A program made the translations under genes and the position numbers. Of a stretch of DNA of 64,000 nt, positions 29,642 to 37,811 are shown one piece after another. The stretch's first letter is position 1; every line of letters begins with the position of its first letter. Source of the stretch: Roseburia lenta (GTDB lineage: Bacteria; Bacillota; Clostridia; Lachnospirales; Lachnospiraceae); NCBI RefSeq assembly GCF_014287435.1, contig NZ_JACOPG010000003.1, forward strand, positions 434,001 through 498,000. The letters are read 5' to 3'. The notes below the pieces were generated by a model that was given only the letters and a program-made list of their open reading frames with translations, was not told the origin of the DNA and ran no database searches.

Positions 29642-32509
29642 ATGAAAAGAAGAATAGCAAGCAGATGTCTGGCTGGTTTATTGACCCTTATTCTTACAGT
29701 GACGACTTTGGGAACATCTTTGGTCGAGGCGTCTACAGGGGACATTGATGCCGCAATCGTAGCGGAATCATTACAGGTGGCAAAGCAGGTCGAAGCAGAG
29801 GGAATCGTTCTTTTGAAAAATGAAGACGGGGTGCTGCCACTTGCAGCAGAGCAGGCTGTCAGTGTCTTTGGAAGCGCAGCGATCGATCCGTATTATGGCA
29901 GTTCCGGTTCCGGATCGATCAAGTCGGATACCATGATCGGATTTTATGATGCGCTTTCTGCAGCAGGTATTACATATAATGATACCCTTTATCAATCTTA
30001 CCGGACTTGGTATGGAAAGAACGGCAATCATAAAGAAATGCCCGTCAGCGAGTTGGATATGACCCAGGCAAGGGAATATGCCGATACAGCGATTCTTATG
30101 ATCGGAAGATCCGGGAGCGAAGGAAATGACCTTACCCTGGAAGAATTGCAGTTGAGCGCGGATGAAAGCAGTCTGATCGATACAGTGGCAAAGACTTTTG
30201 ATCATGTGATCGTATTGTTTAATATTGCAAATATGATGGAGATGGGATTTTTAGAAAATTACCCATCGATCCAGGGGGCTGCGATCATATGGACACCCGG
30301 TGAAGCGGGCATGGAATCGGTCTCACAGATGTTGGCAGGGCAAATAAATCCATCCGGAAAACTACAGGATACGATCGCATATCATGTATCGGATCATCCA
30401 TCTACAGCAAATTTTGGCGATTATACTTATGCGGATCAGAAAGCCAACTTTGTGGAGTATGAGGAAGGCATTTATGTCGGCTATCGCTATTTTGAGACCT
30501 TTGGGGTTCCGGTCCAGTATCCGTTTGGCTTTGGACTTTCTTATACAGAATTTGCATGGAGCGATATCAGCTTTGATAAAAACGGAAGGGACTGTCAGGT
30601 GGCAGTGACGGTGACGAATTGCGGAGAACGTGCCGGTAAAGATGTGGTCCAGATCTATGTCAGCCTGCCATATCAGGCAGGAGGTGTGGAAAAAACGGCG
30701 ACACAGTTGGTGGCTTTTGTCAAAACGGATCTTCTGGAGCCGGGAGCAAGTGCACGCTATACGGCAACCTTTGACATATGGGATTGTTCTTCTTATGATG
30801 CTGACGGCGAACAGGCATATATTTTAGATGCCGGTGATTATACGGTGCGTGTGGCACATGATGTAAAAGATAGTGAGTGTGATTTCTCTTATGCACTTGG
30901 GGAAAAACTGGTAAAGAAAACGGATGAAGTATCCGGTGCAGAGATCAAGAATTTATTTTCGGATGCTTTCTGTGATCAGATGACGGTTCTGTCAAGAATG
31001 GATCCGGTGGGGACTTATCCGACCACACCTGTCAATGAGACCTGTCCGGTTGATATCAGTGATATGGATGCTGCTGTAGCACCGGAAACGGATGCGGATG
31101 CCGTGGCACCGACGATCGGAGCGATTTATGAGGATAAGATCATGCTGCAGGAAGTGGCTGTGGATCCATCATTAGAGGAGGTATTTTTAGATCAGTTGAC
31201 TTTGGATGAGATGATCGATCTGATCTGTAACTGCGGCTATAAGACACCGGGCGTAGATCGTCTGGGAATCCCAAAGACAAATGATAATGACGGACCGGCT
31301 TCCGTAAAAGGAGCAGGCGGTCTTTTGTATCGGGACTCCGGTGTGGCATGGCCGGCGGGAGTGTGCCTTGCCTGCACATGGAATGTAGATCTTGCTTATG
31401 CACATGGCGTGCGCTGTGGTATCGAGGCAAAAAATATAGGTACAAATATCTGGTATGCACCGACGGCAAATATACATAGAAATCCAAAGGGCGGACGAAA
31501 TTTTGAGTATTTTTCCGAAGATCCGATCGTTTGCGGAAAGATGGCAAGTGCCATTGTGCAGGGGGCGCAGTCACAAAACCTGACAGTTACAGTAAAACAT
31601 CTGGTCTTAAATGAGCAGGAGAAAAACCGCTGGGGGATTTTGACCTGGGCGGATGAACAGACGATACGGGAGATATACCTAAAGCCTTTTGAGATAGCGA
31701 TCAAGGAAGGCGGAGCAAGAGGTGTCATGTCTGCTTACAGCCGTTTGGGAAAGACCTGGTGCGGCGGAAATGATGTACTGTTAAAGGATCTTTTGCGTAC
31801 AGAGTGGGGCTATTCCGATTATGTGATCTCAGACTTTTCCGTACATGGTCTGTATGGAAGTTATATGAATCCTTTACAGGCGACATATGCGCAGAATGAT
31901 GCAAATCTGACAGGTATTTATGCAGTCCAGTTTTTATCTATCAAAAAGGCGATGAAGCAGGAGTATAAAGAAAATCCGGTAGCCTTTGGTACAGCCATGC
32001 GAGCGTGTGTGAGAGACATTATCCATATGAAAATGGCATCCAGTGCATTCTCTAGGCAGGTGGGCACATCGGAAAGCATACACATTGAGGGTGAGATAGC
32101 AAAGGTTAAGGGCAAGTCTGTCAAGAATGCCGGGTTTACGGAAAAAGCAGATGGTGCAAGTCAGGGATATGTGCTCTGCAATCTGTCCAAGAAAGGCAAT
32201 GTGGCAACATGGACATTTGATGTAGCGGAGGCAGGAACCTATGATTTGACTATGGCATTGGCAAGTACAAATCTGATTGGGAAAGATGTGGCGTTAAGTA
32301 AGCAGATCAATATGCAGGTCAACGGCGTGGAAACGGATGTATCGGAGATAGAAATTCTGGGTAGTGGTGTTTTGAAATATAATCAGTTCGCTACATATGG
32401 TCCATTGCAGGTAGATCTGCAGGCGGGGACGAATACGATCACTTGGACAGTGATAGGGTATTCGGTACCAAATGTAGACTATGTGGAATTATATAAAGTA
32501 ACAGAGTAA
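29642..32509 (+). CDS. Secreted glycoside hydrolase family 3, permuted domain order
   Basis: A 955-residue exported enzyme. Residues 1-31 are a Sec signal peptide (basic start, hydrophobic LAGLLTLILTVTTLGTSL, VEAS cleavage region). As in the GH3 at 18752, the C-type domain comes first (about 35-240), then a fibronectin-III-like domain (after YPFGFGLSYTEF), then the catalytic barrel (about 510-800) with NIHRNPKGGRNFEYFSEDP, KHLVLNEQE and nucleophile D731 in VISDFS. An extra C-terminal beta domain (about 815-955) resembles a carbohydrate-binding module. It probably trims extracellular beta-glycosides. It lies in the same orientation and close to ptsI, so it may be the last operon gene. Confidence 0.92.
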   Translation: MKRRIASRCLAGLLTLILTVTTLGTSLVEASTGDIDAAIVAESLQVAKQVEAEGIVLLKNEDGVLPLAAEQAVSVFGSAAIDPYYGSSGSGSIKSDTMIGFYDALSAAGITYNDTLYQSYRTWYGKNGNHKEMPVSELDMTQAREYADTAILMIGRSGSEGNDLTLEELQLSADESSLIDTVAKTFDHVIVLFNIANMMEMGFLENYPSIQGAAIIWTPGEAGMESVSQMLAGQINPSGKLQDTIAYHVSDHPSTANFGDYTYADQKANFVEYEEGIYVGYRYFETFGVPVQYPFGFGLSYTEFAWSDISFDKNGRDCQVAVTVTNCGERAGKDVVQIYVSLPYQAGGVEKTATQLVAFVKTDLLEPGASARYTATFDIWDCSSYDADGEQAYILDAGDYTVRVAHDVKDSECDFSYALGEKLVKKTDEVSGAEIKNLFSDAFCDQMTVLSRMDPVGTYPTTPVNETCPVDISDMDAAVAPETDADAVAPTIGAIYEDKIMLQEVAVDPSLEEVFLDQLTLDEMIDLICNCGYKTPGVDRLGIPKTNDNDGPASVKGAGGLLYRDSGVAWPAGVCLACTWNVDLAYAHGVRCGIEAKNIGTNIWYAPTANIHRNPKGGRNFEYFSEDPIVCGKMASAIVQGAQSQNLTVTVKHLVLNEQEKNRWGILTWADEQTIREIYLKPFEIAIKEGGARGVMSAYSRLGKTWCGGNDVLLKDLLRTEWGYSDYVISDFSVHGLYGSYMNPLQATYAQNDANLTGIYAVQFLSIKKAMKQEYKENPVAFGTAMRACVRDIIHMKMASSAFSRQVGTSESIHIEGEIAKVKGKSVKNAGFTEKADGASQGYVLCNLSKKGNVATWTFDVAEAGTYDLTMALASTNLIGKDVALSKQINMQVNGVETDVSEIEILGSGVLKYNQFATYGPLQVDLQAGTNTITWTVIGYSVPNVDYVELYKVTE

Positions 32510-32523
32510 TTAGGATGCTAAGA

Positions 32524-33099
32524 TCATCCATGGCGGATCAGGCGTATGCTTTCCGTCATGGATGCTTTTGCCATTTCGGTAAACGCATCTAAGGACAATT
32601 CCGGGTTGTTCTGGCGGAACCAGTAGGCGTACAGTCCCATGATGCCATTGGCTATGTATTCGGTATAATACTCCTTTTGCTGATCCGAAAGTGTACTGTC
32701 CGGATTGGATGCGAGGATACAGTATTTGATGGCAGCGACACCATCCTCGAAAAAGGCAGAGCAGCTTGGCTCTGTAAAGATCACGCGGTAAAAATCCATT
32801 TTGTCCCGCACGACATTGGTCAGCCCATCAAATAATGTATCGAGCTGTACGTTTTCACAATTCTTTAACTGTTCTGCAATCATGTTACGTGCAAGTTGCT
32901 GCATTTCTGAAACGAGGTCTTCAATACATTCATAATGCAAATAGAAAGTCCGCCGGTCAATATCTGCTTCACGTGTCAATTCTGAGATTGTGATTGCATT
33001 GTAAGGCTTTTTTTTGAGTAATTCTACGAAAGCATGGCGCATTGCTTGTTTTGTTTTTTCGATGCGTCTGTCTGTTTTTCGTGCTTTTTTTCCTTCCAT
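32524..33099 (-). CDS. TetR-family transcriptional regulator
   Basis: A 191-residue regulator. The N-terminal HTH (about 8-58) has the classic pattern: TKQAMRHAFVELLKKK, ITISELTREADIDRRTFYLHYE. The remaining residues form the ligand/dimer domain, including a YYTEYIANGIMGLYAYWFRQN segment common in Firmicute TetR proteins. The ATG at 33099 has a GGGGGAG site; an upstream in-frame ATG has none. It is divergent from the membrane protein at 33260, and palindromic TGCACA sites lie between them, so autoregulation and repression of that gene are likely. Its 3-prime codons overlap a stem-loop serving the convergent GH3. Confidence 0.92.
   Translation of the reverse strand: MEGKKARKTDRRIEKTKQAMRHAFVELLKKKPYNAITISELTREADIDRRTFYLHYECIEDLVSEMQQLARNMIAEQLKNCENVQLDTLFDGLTNVVRDKMDFYRVIFTEPSCSAFFEDGVAAIKYCILASNPDSTLSDQQKEYYTEYIANGIMGLYAYWFRQNNPELSLDAFTEMAKASMTESIRLIRHG
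32526..32558 (+). terminator. Terminator of the secreted GH3 embedded in the tetR 3-prime end
   Basis: ATCCATGGCGGA pairs with TCCGTCATGGAT (one mismatch), followed by GCTTTT. The stem lies inside the last codons of tetR on the other strand. Confidence 0.6.
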
Positions 33100-33120
33100 G
33101 ATAAAAACTCCCCCAAAGTT

Positions 33121-33150
33121 AATGCACAGAAATGGTACAGGCTGTGCATT
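33121..33150. promoter_or_regulatory. Candidate TetR operator 1
   Basis: A perfect 9-bp inverted repeat, AATGCACAG and CTGTGCATT, with 12 bases between. It starts 21 bases upstream of the tetR start codon, so a bound repressor could autoregulate. Confidence 0.6.
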
Positions 33151-33177
33151 TCTACTCATTTGTATGATGGTTGGCGA

Positions 33178-33207
33178 TTGTTTTATTCGCCCATATGTCT
33201 ATATAAT
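33178..33207 (+). promoter_or_regulatory. Promoter of the membrane protein gene at 33260
   Basis: A perfect TATAAT (33202-33207) with a weak -35 TTGTTT (33178-33183) at 18 bases. Candidate operator 2 lies just downstream of the -10. Confidence 0.55.
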
Positions 33208-33220
33208 AATAACATAAAAA

Positions 33221-33235
33221 TGCACAAAGTGTGCA
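33221..33235. promoter_or_regulatory. Candidate TetR operator 2
   Basis: TGCACA-AAG-TGTGCA is a perfect inverted repeat sharing the TGCACA core of operator 1. It lies at about +7 to +21 relative to the predicted transcription start of the gene at 33260, where a bound repressor would block elongation or initiation. Confidence 0.65.
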
Positions 33236-33259
33236 GAAATTATTAAGGAGGGGTTTGGT

Positions 33260-34192
33260 ATGGGTATTTTGTACAATGTACCGGATTTAAAGACCTGGGG
33301 CTTTATGGCGTTTGTTTTATTAGCACTGATCGCTTTTAATGAACTGGGCAGAACAAAAAAATGGGGAGGAATCTTATTATTTGTTATTGTACCATTGGTG
33401 CTTACCATTGCAATCTGGCCTACAACAGCTGCACCGGGTAATGAATATGGAACAGGTAACTGGTTTAACTGGGTTAAGACTTACTCTGCACTGGCAGGTT
33501 GTGTCGGCTTTATGTTGATTCGTTTCTGTCCAAAGATTGAGCACAGCAAGTTTGCTATGTACTTCCCACCAATTATTTTGGCAGCAAATATCTGCGAAGC
33601 AGTTATGCGTGATTTCCAGGTATTCTCATGGGGATTGACAGAAGGCGGATACGTTGACAACTTATGGACTATTTCCGGACCTTGGAACGTAATGAATGGT
33701 ATTGCAGGTATCTTCAATATCTTATTGATCTGTGGTTGGTCAGGAATCTTCGTATCAAAAGAAAAATCTCGTGATATGATGTGGCCAGATATGGACTGGA
33801 TCTACATTTTGACCTATGATTTGTGGAACTTTGCATATACATACAACTGTATTTCAGACCATTCTGTATACTGTGGAATGTTGCTTCTTTTGTCTTGTAC
33901 TATTCCTTCATTCTTCATCAAGAGAGGATGCTGGTTACAGCACAGAGCACAGACATTGGCACTTTGGATTATGTTTATCATGACAGTACCTACTTTCGCA
34001 GATCGCGTAGCACCAGTACCAACAACACACAATCCAACAGCATTCTTTATCGTAAGCTTCCTTGCACTTGCAAGTAACGCTGGTCTTTTCATCTATCAGG
34101 TATACGTTATTCGCAAGAATAAGAAGAACCCACTTAAGGATGAACTTTATACAGAAACAGCACATTACAAGAAGATTGTTGCTGAAAACTAA
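33260..34192 (+). CDS. Multi-pass membrane protein, probably DUF5692 family
   Basis: A 310-residue protein with about eight hydrophobic segments, many Trp residues, and motifs such as GPWNVMNGIAGIFN, DLWNFAYTYNCISDHSVYCG and DRVAPVPTTHNP. It resembles proteins I know as DUF5692, whose function is unknown, but the family name is from memory and should be verified. The first helix begins near residue 12, and the ATG at 33260 follows AAGGAGGGG. It is controlled by the divergent TetR gene judging from the shared palindromes. A substrate transporter or membrane enzyme are both possible; nothing in the sequence decides this. Confidence 0.7.
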   Translation: MGILYNVPDLKTWGFMAFVLLALIAFNELGRTKKWGGILLFVIVPLVLTIAIWPTTAAPGNEYGTGNWFNWVKTYSALAGCVGFMLIRFCPKIEHSKFAMYFPPIILAANICEAVMRDFQVFSWGLTEGGYVDNLWTISGPWNVMNGIAGIFNILLICGWSGIFVSKEKSRDMMWPDMDWIYILTYDLWNFAYTYNCISDHSVYCGMLLLLSCTIPSFFIKRGCWLQHRAQTLALWIMFIMTVPTFADRVAPVPTTHNPTAFFIVSFLALASNAGLFIYQVYVIRKNKKNPLKDELYTETAHYKKIVAEN

Positions 34193-34217
34193 AATTTCAT
34201 AATTTCACTTATATAGT

Positions 34218-34252
34218 TGAGCTGCCTTTTTTTTGGTGGCTCAGCATTTTTT
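34218..34252 (+). terminator. Terminator after the membrane protein gene
   Basis: TGAGCTGCC pairs with GGTGGCTCA (G-U pairs included) around a T-rich 8-base loop, followed by GCATTTTTT. Confidence 0.75.
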
Positions 34253-34368
34253 CGCTTTCATGGTAGAGGTGTTGTGAGGTTTCTGATTTTGAACAAGGGA
34301 AAGTGTTTTGCTCGTGTTATACTTGTATAAAATCGAAAAGTGCATCTATACTAAATGGAGGATAAAAT

Positions 34369-34764
34369 ATGAATCAACATGTAGATAAAGCAATGGAGTT
34401 AAGAAACGAGATGCCAATGGTAAATAACTGTGCACAGACCATCATGCGTGTCTACGCAGATGAACTTGGCATGAATGAGGAACAGGCGGCGGCCATCGGC
34501 TGCAATTTTGGCGGTGGCATGAAATGCGGTGGTACTTGTGGAGCAATCACAAGTGGACTGATGGTGTTAGGCGCTATGGGCATAGATTCGCCAAAAGTTG
34601 TTGGAGAATATCGCAAACGTATGGCAGGTATGCATGATGGATTGACAGACTGTGCGGCGTTATTGCAGGAAAATGCCAGAAAAGGTGGCGAGAAAAAGGT
34701 ACATTGTGATAATATGATTAAGGAGTCCATCGAACTGATTGATGAACTCACAGAGAATAAATAA
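34369..34764 (+). CDS. C-GCAxxG-C-C family putative redox protein
   Basis: A 131-residue protein with the family signature of spaced cysteines: C near residue 21 (NNCAQTI), CN at 45, CGGTCGAITSG at about 53-63, then C at about 97 and C at about 115. The conserved CGAxxG is the family namesake. Such proteins are often annotated as redox-active or metal-binding and frequently sit beside transporters or redox enzymes; the reaction is unknown. The start follows ATGGAGGATAAAAT. It is followed 16 bases later by a zinc-ribbon gene, so the two are probably cotranscribed. Confidence 0.85.
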   Translation: MNQHVDKAMELRNEMPMVNNCAQTIMRVYADELGMNEEQAAAIGCNFGGGMKCGGTCGAITSGLMVLGAMGIDSPKVVGEYRKRMAGMHDGLTDCAALLQENARKGGEKKVHCDNMIKESIELIDELTENK

Positions 34765-34780
34765 GGAATGGAGCATCAAA

Positions 34781-35005
34781 ATGGATATTTTTGATAAGGT
34801 TGAATTACAGGATTGCCCAATCTGCGGAGGCGCAGGATTGTTGGAAGAGGAGAATGGCAACAGCTTTTATGTAGCATGTATGGACTGTGGCAGCCGTTCT
34901 GTAAATATTGATTACAAAGAAGAAGCAAAACGCGAAGATGCAGCACAGCGCGCTGCAGACTTGTGGAATACCGGAAAAGTAATCTCCAGTCATCCGGGAG
35001 AATAA
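34781..35005 (+). CDS. Small zinc-ribbon protein, Lar-like
   Basis: A 74-residue protein with two cysteine pairs, CPICGGAG and CMDCGSR, spaced like a zinc ribbon, followed by an acidic/basic helix ending AAQRAADLWNT. The spacing and the final A..LWN motif match the Lar (restriction alleviation)-like family that is widespread in phage and in Firmicute genomes without an assigned role. The ATG at 34781 has an AAGGAATGGAG site; the frame is open further upstream but overlaps the previous gene. Adjacent placement to the C-GCAxxG protein suggests a joint metal or redox role, which is inference. Confidence 0.75.
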   Translation: MDIFDKVELQDCPICGGAGLLEEENGNSFYVACMDCGSRSVNIDYKEEAKREDAAQRAADLWNTGKVISSHPGE

Positions 35006-35032
35006 AAAAAGAAGCCGCGAGGCTTCTTTTTT
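35005..35032. terminator. Terminator after the zinc-ribbon gene
   Basis: AAAAAAGAAGCC pairs perfectly with GGCTTCTTTTTT over a GCGA tetraloop. It can act for both convergent genes. Confidence 0.92.
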
Positions 35033-35061
35033 ATATGCTTTATATGTGCCGTAGATATTTT

Positions 35062-35826
35062 TTATTGTATAGCATTATGCAGCAGAGTAAGCACTGTATT
35101 TACGTCATCCACATCCATTTGACCAGGGGCAGAAATTTTATTGGCAGCGGCAAATGTCATGGAGGAACCGAATACCTCACCGCAGAGACGACTGAGGACA
35201 CCGGTATCTGCCATAGACATGGTTATAATTGGACTTGTGGCATGACAGCGTGTCATTTCTTCTGTTGCGGAGAGGAGTGTCAAAACATCTTTTTTGCTTT
35301 GTGGCATGACAGCGATTTTGGGGATATCAGCCCCCATGTCCTGCATTTTACATAGACGCTGGAGGATGTCCTCTTTGGAAGGTGTTTTGTAAAAATCATG
35401 ATTAGAAGCAATGACTTTTACACCAGCAGCGTGCGCACCGGCAATGATTTCGGATACTGTATCATCACCAATAAAAATCTCAACATCAATAAGATCGACA
35501 TTACCGGTTTGGGACGCATGAATATTTAATTCTTTATAGGCATCAACGGAAATAGATTTTTCGCCACCTTCTGCGGAAGTCCGGAAAGTCATGAGCAGTG
35601 GTGTTTCACCAAGGATGTTACGAAGTTCTTTTAATACATCTTCTACTTGCGTAAAGTCAAAGACGCCCTCAAACCAATCAGCACGCCATTCTACTACATC
35701 AAGTGGAATGGTATGAAAGGAACGTGCTGTAGTAAGAATTTCTTCCTTTGTCACACCGACGATGGGAACGATAATCTTTGGCATTCCAGTACCGATTTCG
35801 ATATTTTTTACTTTTACAGGATTCAT
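35062..35826 (-). CDS. aroD: Type I 3-dehydroquinate dehydratase
   Basis: A 254-residue TIM-barrel enzyme forming a Schiff base to convert 3-dehydroquinate to 3-dehydroshikimate. The catalytic pair is exactly placed as in the well-studied enterobacterial enzymes: H143 in SNHDFYKT and K170 in DIPKIAVM. The substrate-contacting EWRADWFE and TFRT motifs are also present. The ATG at 35826 has a GGAGAA site. It is divergent from aroK and aroE. Many related Firmicutes use the unrelated type II enzyme for biosynthesis, so this gene may serve a catabolic or salvage route. Confidence 0.95.
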   Translation of the reverse strand: MNPVKVKNIEIGTGMPKIIVPIVGVTKEEILTTARSFHTIPLDVVEWRADWFEGVFDFTQVEDVLKELRNILGETPLLMTFRTSAEGGEKSISVDAYKELNIHASQTGNVDLIDVEIFIGDDTVSEIIAGAHAAGVKVIASNHDFYKTPSKEDILQRLCKMQDMGADIPKIAVMPQSKKDVLTLLSATEEMTRCHATSPIITMSMADTGVLSRLCGEVFGSSMTFAAANKISAPGQMDVDDVNTVLTLLHNAIQ

Positions 35827-35887
35827 AATGTATTCTCCTACTATAATATGCATGTAAAACCTAACTATAATGAATGTACTCGTTGTT

Positions 35888-35901
35888 TTGCATAAATGCA
35901 A
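35888..35901. promoter_or_regulatory. Palindrome in the aroD-aroK intergenic region
   Basis: TTGCAT-AA-ATGCAA is a perfect 6-bp inverted repeat in the 219-base region between the divergent aroD and aroK genes. It could bind a shared regulator; no regulator gene is adjacent. Confidence 0.4.
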
Positions 35902-35949
35902 CTGCCTTTTGATAAAAAATGACTTTATCACTTTAAAGTCAAAGAGTAC

Positions 35950-35978
35950 TTGAATTCAGACCTGCCATACGTTATGAT
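35950..35978 (+). promoter_or_regulatory. Promoter of aroK-aroE
   Basis: TTGAAT (35950-35955) and TATGAT (35973-35978) are separated by 17 bases and lie 67 bases before the aroK start. Confidence 0.6.
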
Positions 35979-36045
35979 GGAAGAAATTCGTGAAGTCATA
36001 TAGATATCTGTGATTTTACATAAAAGAAGGCAGAGGACTTGAAAA

Positions 36046-36573
36046 ATGAAAGATTTGGAGAAGTTAGATTTTAATATTTTTCTGATTGGCTTTATGGGCG
36101 TTGGAAAAAGTACAGTTTCAAAGGCTTTACAGCGTATGTTCGCCATGGATGTGGTGGAAATGGATGAGATTATTGCAAAACGCAATGGTATGAGTATATC
36201 AGAGATTTTTGAGCTACACGGAGAGGAATATTTCCGTAACGAAGAGACTGCGTTTTTGCGAGAAAGTCGCGAAAAAAAGAACATGATCGTGTCGTGCGGC
36301 GGTGGTGTACCGATGCGCCAGGTGAATGTGGATGAGATGAAAAAGAGTGGTAAGGTAGTGCTTCTTACAGCCAACCCGGAGACGATTTTAGAACATGTCA
36401 AGCATAGCCATGACAGGCCACTTCTGGAAAATAATAAGAACGTAGATTATATTGCAGAACTGATGGAAAAGCGCCGGGAAGCTTATGAAGCAGCTGCTGA
36501 TATCGTCATTGCTACCGATGGTAAGAGCGTCTATGATATTTGTGAGGAAATCATTACAAAGGTCAATCAGTAG
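36046..36573 (+). CDS. aroK: Shikimate kinase
   Basis: A 175-residue P-loop kinase that phosphorylates shikimate at O3. Walker A is GFMGVGKST (about 15-23), the shikimate-binding acidic motif is EMDE near residue 39, CGGGVP is near 84-89, and the lid/adenine Arg region is HDRPLL near 124. Length is canonical. The start at 36046 has a GAGGACTTGAAA leader. It is 56 bases upstream of aroE, in the same direction, and divergent from aroD. Confidence 0.94.
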   Translation: MKDLEKLDFNIFLIGFMGVGKSTVSKALQRMFAMDVVEMDEIIAKRNGMSISEIFELHGEEYFRNEETAFLRESREKKNMIVSCGGGVPMRQVNVDEMKKSGKVVLLTANPETILEHVKHSHDRPLLENNKNVDYIAELMEKRREAYEAAADIVIATDGKSVYDICEEIITKVNQ

Positions 36574-36629
36574 CACATGATGTTGTTGATACGAGAATAA
36601 ACTACAACATATAGAAAAGAGGAAAAAAG

Positions 36630-37496
36630 ATGGGAAAAGAGATTACAGGACATACAGGGCTTTTATGTTTGCTTGGAAGCCCGGTGGCACACAGTATATC
36701 GCCGGCAATGCACAATGAAGCATGTAAGCAGTTGGGATTGGATTACGCGTACTTAGCGTTTGATGTGCCGGAAGAGAAGATGCCGCAGGCGGTAGAGGGA
36801 CTTCGTACCATGGGAGCGCGAGGTTGGAATATTACGATGCCGGGAAAGAATATTATGTGTAAATTAGCAGATAAGCTTTCGCCTGCATCTGAGATTTCCG
36901 GTGCATGCAACACCATTGTTAATGAGGATGGTGTACTGACTGCATATACGACGGATGGCGTAGGTTTTATGCGTGCTGTTAAGGACAAGGGTGTAGATAT
37001 CATTGGAAAGAAGATGACACTTCTTGGTGCCGGCGGAGCTGCAACAGCTATTTTGGTGCAGGCAGCGCTTGATGGTGTGGCTGAGATTCAGGTATTTAAT
37101 ATCAAGGATGCTTTTTGGGAGCGTGCGCAGGATATTGTGAACCAGTTGAATGAGCGTACCACGTGTAAAGTGACGCTGCATGATTATGAAGACCCAGAGG
37201 TGCTTCGCGCAGCCATTGCGGACAGTGCGATTCTTGTCAACGGTACATCGGTTGGCATGGCTCCAAAGACGGATGCAACCATTATTACAGATACGACAAT
37301 GTTCCAACCGGATCTTTTCGTATTTGATGTCATCTACAATCCAAAGGAGACGAGACTTCTGCGCGAAGCAAAGGCAGCAGGATGTAAAACATCCAATGGT
37401 ATGTATATGCTTTTGTACCAGGGAGCAGCATCTTTTGAACTGTGGACAGGACAGGAAATGCCGGTGGACATCATAAAAGAAAAGTATTTTTCATAG
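36630..37496 (+). CDS. aroE: Shikimate/quinate dehydrogenase, YdiB-like
   Basis: A 288-residue NAD(P)-dependent enzyme. The substrate motif SPVAHSISPAMHN is at about residues 14-26 and the catalytic Lys lies in NITMPGKN, which has the MP-x-K form of E. coli YdiB rather than the VPFK form of AroE. The Rossmann motif LLGAGGAATA is followed by FNIKDAFWERA, parallel to the FNRRDEFFDKA of YdiB, where the Asp favours NAD. These features suggest an enzyme that can use quinate as well as shikimate. In E. coli, ydiB is also next to aroD. The ATG follows AGAGGAAAAAAG. Confidence 0.93.
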   Translation: MGKEITGHTGLLCLLGSPVAHSISPAMHNEACKQLGLDYAYLAFDVPEEKMPQAVEGLRTMGARGWNITMPGKNIMCKLADKLSPASEISGACNTIVNEDGVLTAYTTDGVGFMRAVKDKGVDIIGKKMTLLGAGGAATAILVQAALDGVAEIQVFNIKDAFWERAQDIVNQLNERTTCKVTLHDYEDPEVLRAAIADSAILVNGTSVGMAPKTDATIITDTTMFQPDLFVFDVIYNPKETRLLREAKAAGCKTSNGMYMLLYQGAASFELWTGQEMPVDIIKEKYFS

Positions 37497-37529
37497 GACG
37501 CTGTGAAAAGCATGGAGGAAGTTAGTTAT

Positions 37530-37811
37530 ATGAACACAATGCCAATAGCGGAAGTTATTGATCATGTTGCAACTATTTGCAAAAAACATGGATGCAAACG
37601 ATTAGATTTATTTGGATCATTCGCGACAGGAACAGCAGTACCTACGAGTGATATTGATTTTGTGGTGTACGATTGTGATAATATAACAAAATTGGAAGAA
37701 GATTTGGAGCAGATTGATACATTGCGAAAGATAGATATTTTCGATTATAATAGTATTAACAATGAGTTCTTGTTGGAGGATATTCGTAAGTATGGAAAAC
37801 AAATATATTAA
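37530..37811 (+). CDS. mntA: Minimal nucleotidyltransferase, MntA-like antitoxin
   Basis: A 93-residue MNT-fold protein with the motif GS-x10-DxD (GSFATG...SDIDF at about residues 28-43), matching nucleotidyltransferases that AMPylate the HepT toxin. A third carboxylate is likely D in KIDIFD. The ATG at 37530 was preferred because GGAGG lies 11 bases upstream; two upstream in-frame ATGs lack a site. It overlaps the next gene by 20 bases. It starts 33 bases after aroE and could be cotranscribed with it, but function and base composition group it with the accessory genes downstream. Confidence 0.85.
   Translation: MNTMPIAEVIDHVATICKKHGCKRLDLFGSFATGTAVPTSDIDFVVYDCDNITKLEEDLEQIDTLRKIDIFDYNSINNEFLLEDIRKYGKQIY

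Noticed and set aside
34308..34331. TTGCTC and TATAAA as a promoter for the C-GCAxxG gene
   Set aside because: The spacing is only 12 bases; no other acceptable pairing was found, so the promoter was not called.
35827..36045. A plus-strand or minus-strand extension of aroD to 35931
   Set aside because: The extra 35 residues have no ribosome site, are not part of the aroD family, and would displace H143 and K170 from their canonical numbering.
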